The notes under the pieces: generated by a model
What the model saw: the letters and a program-made list of their open reading frames with translations, nothing else
What the model was told of the DNA's origin: nothing
Database searches by the model: none
Part shown: piece by piece, positions 35,337-43,777 of the stretch
Layout: each line of letters starts with the position of its first letter
Position numbering within the stretch: the first letter of the stretch is position 1
Assembly: GCA_049323615.1 (NCBI GenBank)
Contig: JBMOPD010000022.1
Location: forward strand, 9,489 to 73,488
Reading direction: 5' to 3'
Source: JBMOPD01 sp049323615
Lineage (GTDB): Bacteria > Bacillota > Desulfotomaculia > Desulfotomaculales > Desulfocucumaceae
DNA length: 64,000 bases
Made by a program: the position numbers and the translations under genes

Positions 35337-35355
35337 GTTTTTTAAACCGGCATCC
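35324..35355 (-). terminator. Terminator of the PAS-type sigma-54 activator gene
   Basis: GGATGCCGGTTT/AAACTGGCATCC stem with one mismatch, followed by TTTTT on the minus strand. It physically overlaps the sigma-54 promoter of the next operon. Confidence 0.75.
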
Positions 35356-35443
35356 CCTTAAAAACCAACCTGTTTTTCAGGCAATTTTCCGTATTTTATA
35401 GCAATCCCAATTTGAAAAGTAACTTTTATTTTGCCCACTGTAC

Positions 35444-35477
35444 CATGCAAAAAAATGCATATGCATTTTTTTGCATG
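35444..35477. promoter_or_regulatory. Perfect 34-bp palindrome, probable enhancer (UAS)
   Basis: CATGCAAAAAAATGCAT is followed immediately by its exact reverse complement. The palindrome begins about 107 bp upstream of the -24 box of the korD promoter and 7 bp past the stop codon of the sigma-54 activator gene. That position and the two-fold symmetry suit the binding of a Fis-type dimer. Confidence 0.6.
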
Positions 35478-35483
35478 CAACTT

Positions 35484-37220
35484 TCAGCTTAAAAGGCCGT
35501 ATTTTTCCATCTTGTTATACAGGGTGCGCAGGGAAACGCCCAGCGCCCGGGCGGCCCTGGTACGGCTGCCCGACTCCTGGGCCAGGACCGCCGCCAGCAC
35601 CTGCTTCTCCCAGTCCTCTCTCAGCTGCGCCAGGGTACGGCCCTTCCACGCCGGCGGGAGGCCTTCCCCGGGGCTGGTGCTGCCCGCCCGCCCCTCCAGG
35701 TTCCCGGGCAGGGGCAGGTGCGCCGGCTTCACCGTGGTCTCACCCTGCTTCATGTTGATAATGGCGCGCCCCAGCACGTTTTCCAGTTCCCGCACGTTTC
35801 CGGGCCAGTCGTAAGCCGAAAGCTGATCCAGCGCCGCCGGATCAATCCCCGAAACATTACGACCGTATTCCTGGTTCAATTTTTTAAGCAAATAGCTGGC
35901 CAGCAGGGGTATATCGGGCCTGCGCTTCCTGAGCGGCGGTATGGTGATGGGAAAAACGTTCAGGCGGTAATACAGGTCTTCCCGGAATTTACCCTTTTCC
36001 ACCATCTGCTCAAGGTTGGCGTTGGTGGCGGCGATGACCCGCACATCTACCGGAACCGGCTGTGAAGAACCCACCGGCACAATTTCCCGCTCCTGCAAGA
36101 CCCGCAGCAGTTTTGACTGGGCCATGCCGTTAATGCTGCCGATCTCATCAAGAAAGATGGTGCCGCCGTTGGCCTCGGCGAAATAACCCCGGTGGCCTCC
36201 CCGCCGGGCGCCGGTAAAGGCCCCCTCCACATAGCCGAACAGCTCGCTTTCCAGCAGGTTGTCGGGAATGGCGGAGCAGTTGACCCTGATAAATGGCCCC
36301 TGGCTGCGGGAACTGGCCTGGTGGATGGCGTGGGCAAACAGTTCCTTGCCTGTGCCGCTCTCACCCCGGAGAACCACCGTTACCGGGGTTTCCGCCGCCA
36401 TTCTGGCCTGCTCCACGGCCCCCCTCAACCCGGGGCTGGAGCCCACTATATCCTCAAAGGTGTACTTGGCCTTCAGCTTTCTGATCAGGCGGCGGGCGCC
36501 TTCCAGTTCCTCGGAAAGGCGCTGAATTTCCGAAACGTCGTGGATTACCCCCACGCTGCCCTTCAATTTTCCGTCCACCACGATGGGGGCCACGTTAACC
36601 AGCACTTCCCGGCGATTGGGGCCCACCTTCATGGGGACATTTTTCACCGGGCGCCCGGTCCTGAGGACCTCCATGTGCATGCTTTCCCCTTCGGCAATAT
36701 CCACCGTGGCCGGCCGGCCCAGCACATCCTCCTCGGTCAGGCCGGTAAGAAAGGTGTAGGCGGGGTTGATCAGTATGCCCAATCCCCGGTCATCCACCAC
36801 CGAGATGGCGTCCTGGGTGGAGTTGATAATGGCGTGCAGCAGGGACCGGGTTTCCCGGAGGCTGGTGATCTCCTCGGCCAGGTGCTGCATTTCGCTTATG
36901 TCCCGGAAAACGGCCACCGCCCCCACAATCCGGCCCCGGGGGTCCCGCAGGGGAATGCGGTTGGTCACGATGGTGGTGCTGCCCAGGTTCTGGAACTGGT
37001 CCAGTTCCTCGACACCGGTTTTCAGCACCAGGTGCAGGCGGGTGTTGGGAATGACCTCCTCCACCGGCCGCCCCAGCGCCTGCCCGGCGGGAATACCCAT
37101 CAGCTTTTCCGCCGTTTGGTTGTAAACGGTCACGCGGCCCTCGGCGTTTACAGCCAGCACGCCCTCCCGGATGGAATTAAGTATCATTTCGATGACCGCC
37201 ACTGCGCCGGGACTGTTCAC
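35484..37220 (-). CDS. Sigma-54-dependent activator with two PAS domains
   Basis: A 578-residue regulator. PAS domain 1 spans about residues 5-115 and PAS domain 2 about 130-240. The AAA+ domain spans about 255-485, with Walker A GESGTGKE and the sigma-54 contact loop GAFTGA. A Fis-type helix-turn-helix lies at the C-terminus (SRTRAARALGVSLRTLYNKM). There is no receiver domain, so activity is probably set by a ligand or redox signal at the PAS domains. GTG start. The korDABC operon directly downstream has a sigma-54 promoter and an enhancer-like palindrome, which makes it the likely target. Confidence 0.93.
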   Translation of the reverse strand: MNSPGAVAVIEMILNSIREGVLAVNAEGRVTVYNQTAEKLMGIPAGQALGRPVEEVIPNTRLHLVLKTGVEELDQFQNLGSTTIVTNRIPLRDPRGRIVGAVAVFRDISEMQHLAEEITSLRETRSLLHAIINSTQDAISVVDDRGLGILINPAYTFLTGLTEEDVLGRPATVDIAEGESMHMEVLRTGRPVKNVPMKVGPNRREVLVNVAPIVVDGKLKGSVGVIHDVSEIQRLSEELEGARRLIRKLKAKYTFEDIVGSSPGLRGAVEQARMAAETPVTVVLRGESGTGKELFAHAIHQASSRSQGPFIRVNCSAIPDNLLESELFGYVEGAFTGARRGGHRGYFAEANGGTIFLDEIGSINGMAQSKLLRVLQEREIVPVGSSQPVPVDVRVIAATNANLEQMVEKGKFREDLYYRLNVFPITIPPLRKRRPDIPLLASYLLKKLNQEYGRNVSGIDPAALDQLSAYDWPGNVRELENVLGRAIINMKQGETTVKPAHLPLPGNLEGRAGSTSPGEGLPPAWKGRTLAQLREDWEKQVLAAVLAQESGSRTRAARALGVSLRTLYNKMEKYGLLS

Positions 37221-37260
37221 GACATCACCCCCAGCAATAAGAATGTGACCCGGAAGCCAT

Positions 37261-38031
37261 TCAGGATAAGCTATTGTCCGGCCTGTTTCTCAGATACAGA
37301 ATCCTCAGACCCTGCAGGGTCAGGTGGGGGTTGATTTCCCGGATGTACGCCGAGTCCTGGGCAAGGACCGTAGAAAAGCCGCCGGTGGCCACCACCAGGG
37401 CATCCCCGCCCATTTCCCGCCGGAACCTCTCCACCAGCCCGTCCACCATACCCACATACCCGTAGTAGATGCCGGACTGCATGCTGGCCACCGTGTTTGA
37501 CCCGATGGTGCGGGAAGGCCTGGCCAGTTCCACCCGGGGCAGCTTGGCCGTCGATTTGAACAGGGCTTCCATGGAAATGCCGATCCCGGGCAGTATCACC
37601 CCGCCCAGAAATTCCCCCGCGGCCGAAACGGCGCAGCAGGTGGTGGCCGTCCCCAGGTCCAGGATAATCACCGGCCCCCCGTAAAGATGATAGGCCGCCG
37701 CCGCGTTGACAATGCGGTCCGTCCCGATCTGGCGGGGTTCGTCCACCTTAAGCTCTATTCCCAGGTCGGCCCCGCAGTGTACCGTGAAGGGCTCCAGCCG
37801 GAAGTAGCGGCGGGAGACTTCGAACAGCGTCGGGTTGATGGGTGGGACCACCGAGGAGATGGAAACCCCTTTCACCTGCTGCCAGTCCGGTATCAGCTCC
37901 CGGAAAAGCATCCCGTATTCCGAAACGGTCCTCAGCGACCTTGTGGCCACCCGCAGCACCCTGTCCAGGTCCTGCCCTTTAAAAACACCGAGGACGATAT
38001 TGGTATTGCCCACGTCTATGGCCAAAAGCAT
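37261..38031 (-). CDS. coaX: Type III pantothenate kinase
   Basis: A 256-residue enzyme starting MLLAIDVGNTNIVLGVF. It has the CoaX motifs DVGNTN, GADLGIELKVDEPRQIGTDRIVNA and DLGTATTCCAVS. It phosphorylates pantothenate with ATP in the first step of CoA synthesis. The open frame extends 75 codons further upstream, but family sequence starts at ATG 38031 with GGAGG 10 nt ahead. It is downstream of an ECF importer on the same strand, which hints that the importer might carry pantothenate. Confidence 0.93.
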   Translation of the reverse strand: MLLAIDVGNTNIVLGVFKGQDLDRVLRVATRSLRTVSEYGMLFRELIPDWQQVKGVSISSVVPPINPTLFEVSRRYFRLEPFTVHCGADLGIELKVDEPRQIGTDRIVNAAAAYHLYGGPVIILDLGTATTCCAVSAAGEFLGGVILPGIGISMEALFKSTAKLPRVELARPSRTIGSNTVASMQSGIYYGYVGMVDGLVERFRREMGGDALVVATGGFSTVLAQDSAYIREINPHLTLQGLRILYLRNRPDNSLS

Positions 38032-38053
38032 CCAAGCCGTTCCTCCCGCTCCA

Positions 38054-39073
38054 TCAGCATTCCTCCGCCAGCAGCGTCCGCAGGAGAGATCCCAGCTTTT
38101 CTCCCGCCGCCCGGTCAAACGCGGCGCCGGCCAGGTAGTCCGGGTACCTTCCGGGTCCGAAGGCCGCCGTTTTATAACCCATACGGCACAAAGCGCCGGC
38201 CGGCGAGGGCCACGTATACCAGTCCACATCCGGCGGCAGGCCCAGTACCCGTTCATATGCCCGGTACAGGGGCTCCAGTTCCTGCGGGGTGGCGGCGGAC
38301 CTCCCCCCGGCCTGGACCGGGCGCACCCTTAAGCCGGCATCGGGCCGGCCGGCCCTGACCAGCGCGTCTTTGAAGTGCCCGAACACCTCATCCGGCCCGT
38401 CACCGGGAAAGGTGTTCAGCCGGTAGGCAAGCGTAAGCCTGTCGCCGTCCCGGACCAGGGAGCTTAAAATGGCCTGCCGGTGTCCCAGGAGAAAATACGG
38501 GCGCACCAGCTCGGGGGCATCGGGTCCCACCGGGTAGATGGGGTGGGAAGGGGCCAGGGCGTCTTCCAGATCCCGGATGAACCGGCTTTCCCTTTCATAG
38601 GCCCCCTGGTGCCCGAAACGCCCGCCGGCGGCGCCGGTCAGGTCCACCAAAACCTCGAACTCTCCCTTGTGGGCCAGGATCAGCTGAAAACCGGTGGGCA
38701 TAAGAAAATAGTATATTCTCCGCCGGTCCAGTCCTTCCGGCAAAGCATCACCCAGGCTTAAAACTATTTCCGTCCCCCGGCCTCGTCCGGCCGCCGCCGC
38801 CAGCAGCACCGCCAGCATACCCGGCAGGTAGGCCTCCGGTCCGGCAAAGCTATCCTGCCGCCAGGTCGCCCCGAGGGGCCGGCCGGCCTCCCGGCTGTCA
38901 AGGCGGGGCAGCCAGAAAAAACAGTTTTTCTCCCCGGCGGTGCCGGGAAAGGAAATCCGGTGGCAGCCGCCGGACTGGTCAACGCTCAGGCGGCCTCCCC
39001 GGCCGGCGCACCACTCCTGCAGGTACTGGTAATTAAACCTGTCGTCCTGTATCAGCTTAGCCTCGTCCAGCAT
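38054..39073 (-). CDS. Protein of unknown function, possibly M20-peptidase-related
   Basis: A 339-residue soluble protein rich in Gly, Arg and Leu. I do not recognise a defined family. The last 60 residues (AGALCRMGYKTAAFGPGRYPDYLAG) resemble the end of M20 peptidases, where a Gly-Pro-Gly follows a beta strand. The metal-ligand motifs H-x-D and D-E-E of M20 are not evident, so if related it is a non-metal-binding variant. It lies 22 bp ahead of coaX and abuts the next gene (ATG one base past its stop). It is probably co-transcribed with the M20 peptidase and the ECF genes. ATG start with GGGGGAG. Confidence 0.6.
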   Translation of the reverse strand: MLDEAKLIQDDRFNYQYLQEWCAGRGGRLSVDQSGGCHRISFPGTAGEKNCFFWLPRLDSREAGRPLGATWRQDSFAGPEAYLPGMLAVLLAAAAGRGRGTEIVLSLGDALPEGLDRRRIYYFLMPTGFQLILAHKGEFEVLVDLTGAAGGRFGHQGAYERESRFIRDLEDALAPSHPIYPVGPDAPELVRPYFLLGHRQAILSSLVRDGDRLTLAYRLNTFPGDGPDEVFGHFKDALVRAGRPDAGLRVRPVQAGGRSAATPQELEPLYRAYERVLGLPPDVDWYTWPSPAGALCRMGYKTAAFGPGRYPDYLAGAAFDRAAGEKLGSLLRTLLAEEC

Positions 39074-39847
39074 TTATATCTCCCCCTCCCGGACCCGGGC
39101 CGCCCGGACCGCCCCGATGGTCAGCGCGTGGTAAAAAAAGCTCAATTCAGCCTCCACGTTCAGGTCGGAAAAGCCTCCCACTCCCGTCAGGTCGCCGCAT
39201 ACGTCTCCTATGGCATGGGTGGCCGCCCGGGGGTCTTCCCAGCCGATCAGGAAGGGCGTGGGGGAATTAACGATGGTCCGTAAAAATTCCTTGTCTTCCA
39301 GTCCCTCCTGGGGGTCAAAGTGAAAATCACTGACCACGTGAGGGCCCAGGCGAAGGTTCAAAGTTATACCCGCCCCGAAAGGAGCGGGCAGCAAATCTAT
39401 GTATCCCCCGTGAATCTCAAAATGAACCCTTTCCTCCACCGTACGGCGGCGGCGAGGGCCGGGCAGCTCCCTCACCCCGGCGGCCAAGACCGCCTCCACA
39501 AAATCGGGGTTTAAACGCCCGTCGGGAGGCCCCACCACAAAGCTGTTGGGCTGCCCGGTGCTGTATACCAGGCGGTGTTCCGGCCGCATAAAGTCCCACG
39601 GGGTGGCTATCCCCTCCAAAAAAACATCGGTCAGTCCCAGCAGCCTGGAAGGGCCGGTGACATGCTCCACGATCAGGGAGCGGTTCAGCCCCACCCCGAG
39701 GTCCACCCGGGCGTCGGCCTTGGCCACGTTGCCCGGCTTGACGGGCACGCCGTTTATCACCAGGCCGGTGCCGGGCGGCGCCGGGGAGGCCTTGATGTAA
39801 ATGCCGGCAACAACATCATTCACCGTGCGGGAAAAATATTCCGCCAA
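39074..39847 (-). CDS. Conserved protein of unknown function
   Basis: A 257-residue soluble protein without membrane segments or Cys clusters. Notable segments are NRSLIVEHVTGPSRLLGLTD, HGGYIDLLPAPFGAGITLNL and IGDVCGDLTGVGGFSDLNVE. I do not assign a family. The TTG start at 39847 follows GAGGTG by 6 nt; a GTG three codons upstream has no Shine-Dalgarno. It sits between the M20 peptidase and another unknown protein, with no gaps, so it is likely part of the same operon and pathway. Confidence 0.6.
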   Translation of the reverse strand: MAEYFSRTVNDVVAGIYIKASPAPPGTGLVINGVPVKPGNVAKADARVDLGVGLNRSLIVEHVTGPSRLLGLTDVFLEGIATPWDFMRPEHRLVYSTGQPNSFVVGPPDGRLNPDFVEAVLAAGVRELPGPRRRRTVEERVHFEIHGGYIDLLPAPFGAGITLNLRLGPHVVSDFHFDPQEGLEDKEFLRTIVNSPTPFLIGWEDPRAATHAIGDVCGDLTGVGGFSDLNVEAELSFFYHALTIGAVRAARVREGEI

Positions 39848-39882
39848 CCCAATCACCTCATACTGTCAGTATAATTCTTGAC

Positions 39883-41121
39883 TTAATACCCCGTGCCTGT
39901 AAGAAATCTATATGCCAGCAGGGCATACAGGCGGGCGGCCAGCAGCAGCTGGTCAATCTCCACAAACTCGTCCACGTGGTGGGGTATCTCCCTGTTTCCC
40001 GGTCCCACCGTGACTATGGGAATGTTTTTCCACGCCCATATAAACGTCCCGTCCGTTGCCCCGGGGACACCGTTATACACGGGATCCTCCCCGGTCAGGT
40101 CGCGCAGGCAGGCATCGGTTGCCCTGATTATATCCGCGTCCCTGGGAGTAAAGGTGGCCGGCCGGTCGTCAATCAACTTTAATTCCGCGTTGAAATCAGG
40201 GTCTTCCGACTTTAAAGCGGCCAGTATGCCTTCGATGTCCCGGATCAGCCCCCTGTGGTCCTGGCCTGGAACTGTCCTGATGTCCACATACAGCCGGCAC
40301 CGGTCCGGTACGACGTTCAGCTGGGCTTCCCCGGCTTCGGCCGGTGGGGCCTGGATCACCGTGGGGGTGATGCTGGGCCAGCCCAGGTACCGGTCGCAGC
40401 CGTAGCTCTCTTTTTCCCGGGCCTCCAACTCCACCAGCTTCAGGATCACCCGGGCCATCCGGGGAACCGGATTGATCCCGGTAAGCGGCATCGCCCCGTG
40501 GGACATTACTCCCCTGGTGATGATTTCGGCCCTTATTCCGCCCTTCTGGCAGAAACAGATGTTATTTTCCTCCGGCTCGCAGACCACGCAGGCATCGACA
40601 TCGTCAACCCAGCCCCTTTTAATCAGGTCCTTGATGCCGGTCATCATTCCTTCTTCATCGATTACGATCCCGAACTTTATTCTCCCACGGGCCAAAAGGC
40701 CGCTCCTGATCAGGGCCTGCACTCCCAGCAGGGACGCCACCAGCCCGCCCTTCATGTCATTGGCCCCGCGCCCGTATATTTTACCGTCCTTAACCTCCGC
40801 CCCAAAGGGATCCACCGTCCACAGGGACGGGTCACCCACCGTCACTACGTCGGTATGCCCCTCGAACATCAGGGTGGGCCCGGGCCTGCCCGTGTCATAT
40901 ATACCAACCACATTGGGACGGTGGGGCCACACCTCGTAAATCTCCACCCGGCAGCCCATTTCCCTGAGTCTGGCGGCCACCCACAGGGCGGCCGCTTCTT
41001 CATTGTCCCGGGCCGGATCGGTCCCCACCACGCTTTTGATGCGGGTAAGTTCCCTGGTCCACCCGATTACCTGATCGTCGTCAATAAGATCCAGTATTCC
41101 TTTCTCCTCGTTGCTGATCAA
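39883..41121 (-). CDS. M20-family metallopeptidase (ArgE/DapE-like)
   Basis: A 412-residue zinc amidohydrolase. Metal ligands are readable as H and D in FEGHTDVVTVGD, D in YGRGANDMKGGL, E-E in DEEGMMTG, E in CEPEEN, and the final H in EIPHHVDEF. It hydrolyses an N-acyl or peptide bond. TTG start with GAGGTG upstream. It follows the ECF transporter genes on the same strand and precedes two proteins of unknown function. It may process a compound brought in by the importer. Confidence 0.9.
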   Translation of the reverse strand: MISNEEKGILDLIDDDQVIGWTRELTRIKSVVGTDPARDNEEAAALWVAARLREMGCRVEIYEVWPHRPNVVGIYDTGRPGPTLMFEGHTDVVTVGDPSLWTVDPFGAEVKDGKIYGRGANDMKGGLVASLLGVQALIRSGLLARGRIKFGIVIDEEGMMTGIKDLIKRGWVDDVDACVVCEPEENNICFCQKGGIRAEIITRGVMSHGAMPLTGINPVPRMARVILKLVELEAREKESYGCDRYLGWPSITPTVIQAPPAEAGEAQLNVVPDRCRLYVDIRTVPGQDHRGLIRDIEGILAALKSEDPDFNAELKLIDDRPATFTPRDADIIRATDACLRDLTGEDPVYNGVPGATDGTFIWAWKNIPIVTVGPGNREIPHHVDEFVEIDQLLLAARLYALLAYRFLTGTGY

Positions 41122-41145
41122 TATTTACACCTCATTATTATTGCA

Positions 41146-41982
41146 TTAATACGGCGGGGGGACCTTCCCCACCACAAAGTGCATAAAGGCAAACAGCCCC
41201 AGCACCACCAGGGTGGCGTACAGATCCCGGCGGTTAAAGGATAGGGTACGCCTCTTGGTCCGTCCTTTCCCTCCTGTATAGCAGCGGGACTCCATGGCCA
41301 GGATCAGTTCCTCGGCCCGCTTGAAGGAGTTTATAAACAGGGGCACCAGCACCGGAATAATGCGGCGGGTGCGCACCAGGAAATTGCCCGTTTCAAAATC
41401 GGCGCCCCGGGCGGTCTGGGCCTTCATCAGCCGTTCCAGTTCCTCGATCAGGGTGGGCACAAAGCGCACCGCGATGACAAAGACCATTACCAGTTCATTG
41501 ACCGGCACGCCGATTTTCTGCAGCGGCTTCATCAGACGCTCGGCCCCGTCACCCAGGTCCACCAGGTCGGTGGTAAAGGTGAGCATGGTTATAGTCAGAA
41601 ACAACAGGATCACCCGCACCATGAGCAGGGTAGCGGTGCGCAGGCCCACGGCCGAAACGCTCAAGAGCCCCCACTGCCACCAGATGGGACCCTCGGTGAT
41701 GTTGGGCCGGGCGTAAAACAGCACCTGAAAAACCCAGACGAACACCAGGAAGATGATCATCGGCTTTAAGCCCTTCAACACGTAAGGGATGGACAGTTTG
41801 GCCATCCTGATGGCGATAAACAGAAATCCCAGCAGGACGAAGTAACCCGTGAAGGTATGGATAAAGAAAAGGTATAAGATTAAAGCGCACAGCAGCAGGA
41901 TCTTCAACCGGGGATCCAGCCTGTGCACCACCGAATCCCTGTCCACGTACTGGCCGAAGGTAATGTTGCGCGCCAGTTCCAT
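41146..41982 (-). CDS. ecfT: ECF transporter transmembrane protein EcfT
   Basis: A 278-residue membrane protein with five or six hydrophobic segments. The cytoplasmic coupling helices carry the motif AQTARGADFETG and, in place of the usual second Ala-Arg-Gly, AMESRCYTGG. It links the two ATPases to the substrate-binding S component. The ATG start lies two nt before the EcfA2 stop boundary, indicating coupling. Confidence 0.93.
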   Translation of the reverse strand: MELARNITFGQYVDRDSVVHRLDPRLKILLLCALILYLFFIHTFTGYFVLLGFLFIAIRMAKLSIPYVLKGLKPMIIFLVFVWVFQVLFYARPNITEGPIWWQWGLLSVSAVGLRTATLLMVRVILLFLTITMLTFTTDLVDLGDGAERLMKPLQKIGVPVNELVMVFVIAVRFVPTLIEELERLMKAQTARGADFETGNFLVRTRRIIPVLVPLFINSFKRAEELILAMESRCYTGGKGRTKRRTLSFNRRDLYATLVVLGLFAFMHFVVGKVPPPY

Positions 41983-42876
41983 TTATCCGGCCACCTCCCC
42001 CGCTTGCCTGCCCGGCTTGATCCGGCCCTCTCCCATCAGCCGGACGATTTCCTCCTCAAACTCGTCCAGGCTGATGATGTCCGGGCGGATTTCCAGGCCG
42101 CCGGCCCTCAGCTGCCAGACCGCCTCCACCAGTTGGGGGGCCCGGAGGCCGTATTTTTTCACCAGGTCCGGCGCGGTGATAATCTCCCGGGTGGGCCCGT
42201 CGGCCACTATCCTGCCGTCAAACATCACCACCACGCGGTCAACCAGCCGGCAGACATCCTCCATGTTATTGGAAACAAAGATCACGGTTAACCCCAGTTC
42301 GGTATGAAAACGCCTGATCTCGGCCAGTATTTCCTCCCGCCCCTGGGGGTCGAGTCCGGCCGTGGGATCGTCCAGGATCAGCACCCGGGGGTTTAGGGCC
42401 AGAACCCCGGCAATGGCCACCCGGCGTTTCTGCCCTCCGGACAGGGCAAAGATATAGCGGTAAAAAAATTCGTCGGGAGGAAGCCCCACCGCGGCCAGGG
42501 ATTTTTTCACCACTTCCCTCAGTTCCTGCTGGCTTAAGCCCATGGATTTGGGGCCGAAGGCCACGTCCCTGGCCACGGTCTCCTCAAACAGCTGATATTC
42601 GGGATATTGAAAAACCAGCGCCACCTGCTGGCGCAGCTCCCTTAAATTGGCGGTTTTTTCCCGGGTATCAAGGCCGTTGACCAGCACCCTCCCCCGCGCC
42701 GGAACGTACAGGGCGTTAAAAAACTGCACCAGGGTGGATTTTCCGGACTGGGTGGGGCCGATAATGCCCACCATTTCCCCGTCTTCTATGGTCAGGTTGA
42801 TCCCGTGCAGAACCTCGTTTTCAAAGGGGGTCCCGGCCATATAGGTGTGATAAAGATCCTCAACCACTATGGACAA
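41983..42876 (-). CDS. ecfA2: ECF transporter ATPase EcfA2
   Basis: A 297-residue ABC ATPase. Walker A is GPTQSGKST, the Q-loop is in QYPEYQLFEETVARDVAFGP, the signature is LSGGQKRRVAIAGVLA and Walker B is VLILDDPTAGLDP. The Q-Y-P-E-x-Q-LF-x-E-T-V pattern is typical of EcfA2. The TTG start overlaps the 3' end of ecfA1 by 17 nt. Confidence 0.93.
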   Translation of the reverse strand: MSIVVEDLYHTYMAGTPFENEVLHGINLTIEDGEMVGIIGPTQSGKSTLVQFFNALYVPARGRVLVNGLDTREKTANLRELRQQVALVFQYPEYQLFEETVARDVAFGPKSMGLSQQELREVVKKSLAAVGLPPDEFFYRYIFALSGGQKRRVAIAGVLALNPRVLILDDPTAGLDPQGREEILAEIRRFHTELGLTVIFVSNNMEDVCRLVDRVVVMFDGRIVADGPTREIITAPDLVKKYGLRAPQLVEAVWQLRAGGLEIRPDIISLDEFEEEIVRLMGEGRIKPGRQAGEVAG

Positions 42877-43705
42877 GGCAGTTCACCAACTCTCCCACTG
42901 TAAATATTCCCTCGGGCAACGCAATTCCCCTTTTCCTGAGGCGGCTGGCCACTTCGGCCACCACCGGCACATCCAGGGTCAGGGAGCGGATCAGGTCCAC
43001 TTCCCGGAAAACCTCCCGGGGCGTGCCGGTCAGCACCACGCGGCCCTGGTTCATGACCACCACCTGGTCGGCATGCACCGCTTCATCCATGAAGTGGGTT
43101 ATATTGATAAAAGTTATACCCTTTTGCCGGCGGAGCCGCAACACCGCTTCCATGACCTCGTGCCGGCCGGCCGGGTCCAGCATGGAGGTGGGCTCGTCCA
43201 GGACGATGTATTTTGACTGCATGGCCAGGGCGCCGGCGATGGCCACCCGCTGCTTTTGCCCGGCCGAGAGCATGTGGGGCTGGAACTTGCGAAAATCCAG
43301 GATGCCCATCACCGACATGGCTTCGGTGATCCGCTCCTCGATTTCCGCCGGGGGAACACCGATATTCTCGGGACCGAAGGCCACATCGTCCTCAACCACG
43401 GTGGCCACTATCTGGTTGTCCGGGTTCTGGAAGACCATGCTGACCAGGCGGCGGACTTCCCAGACCCGCGATTTTCCCCGGGCATCCCGGTCCCTGGTGC
43501 TGATGCCGTCCACCACCACGTCTCCTCCGGTAGGCAGGAGAATGCCGTTCAAATGTTTGGCCAGGGTGGACTTGCCGGAACCGTTTTGTCCCAGGATGGC
43601 CACAAATTCACCCTCCCCGATCCGCAGGCTGACGCCGGAAAGGGCCGGTAAGGGAGACTGGCTTTTAGCGTTGTAGCTGAAGCTGACATTTTTTACTTCA
43701 ATCAT
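42860..43705 (-). CDS. ecfA1: ECF transporter ATPase EcfA1
   Basis: A 281-residue ABC ATPase. Walker A is GQNGSGKST, the Q-loop is in VFQNPDNQIVATVVEDDVAFGPEN, the signature is LSAGQKQRVAIAGALA and Walker B is YIVLDEPTSMLDP. It pairs with EcfA2 to power the importer. ATG start with AGGGGAG. Confidence 0.93.
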   Translation of the reverse strand: MIEVKNVSFSYNAKSQSPLPALSGVSLRIGEGEFVAILGQNGSGKSTLAKHLNGILLPTGGDVVVDGISTRDRDARGKSRVWEVRRLVSMVFQNPDNQIVATVVEDDVAFGPENIGVPPAEIEERITEAMSVMGILDFRKFQPHMLSAGQKQRVAIAGALAMQSKYIVLDEPTSMLDPAGRHEVMEAVLRLRRQKGITFINITHFMDEAVHADQVVVMNQGRVVLTGTPREVFREVDLIRSLTLDVPVVAEVASRLRKRGIALPEGIFTVGELVNCLVHSG

Positions 43706-43723
43706 TTCTACTCCCCTGTTGAG

Positions 43724-43754
43724 CCCGGGCGGAAAGCATTGACTTCCGCCCGGG
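43724..43754. promoter_or_regulatory. Intercistronic hairpin between S component and ecfA1
   Basis: Perfect 11-bp stem CCCGGGCGGAA/TTCCGCCCGGG with a 9-nt loop and no T tract. It lies in the 72-bp gap between the S-component stop and ecfA1 start. It may stabilise or partly stop the transcript so the two parts are made at different levels. Confidence 0.6.
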
Positions 43755-43777
43755 TCCGTGGTGTCAAGAATATCTTA

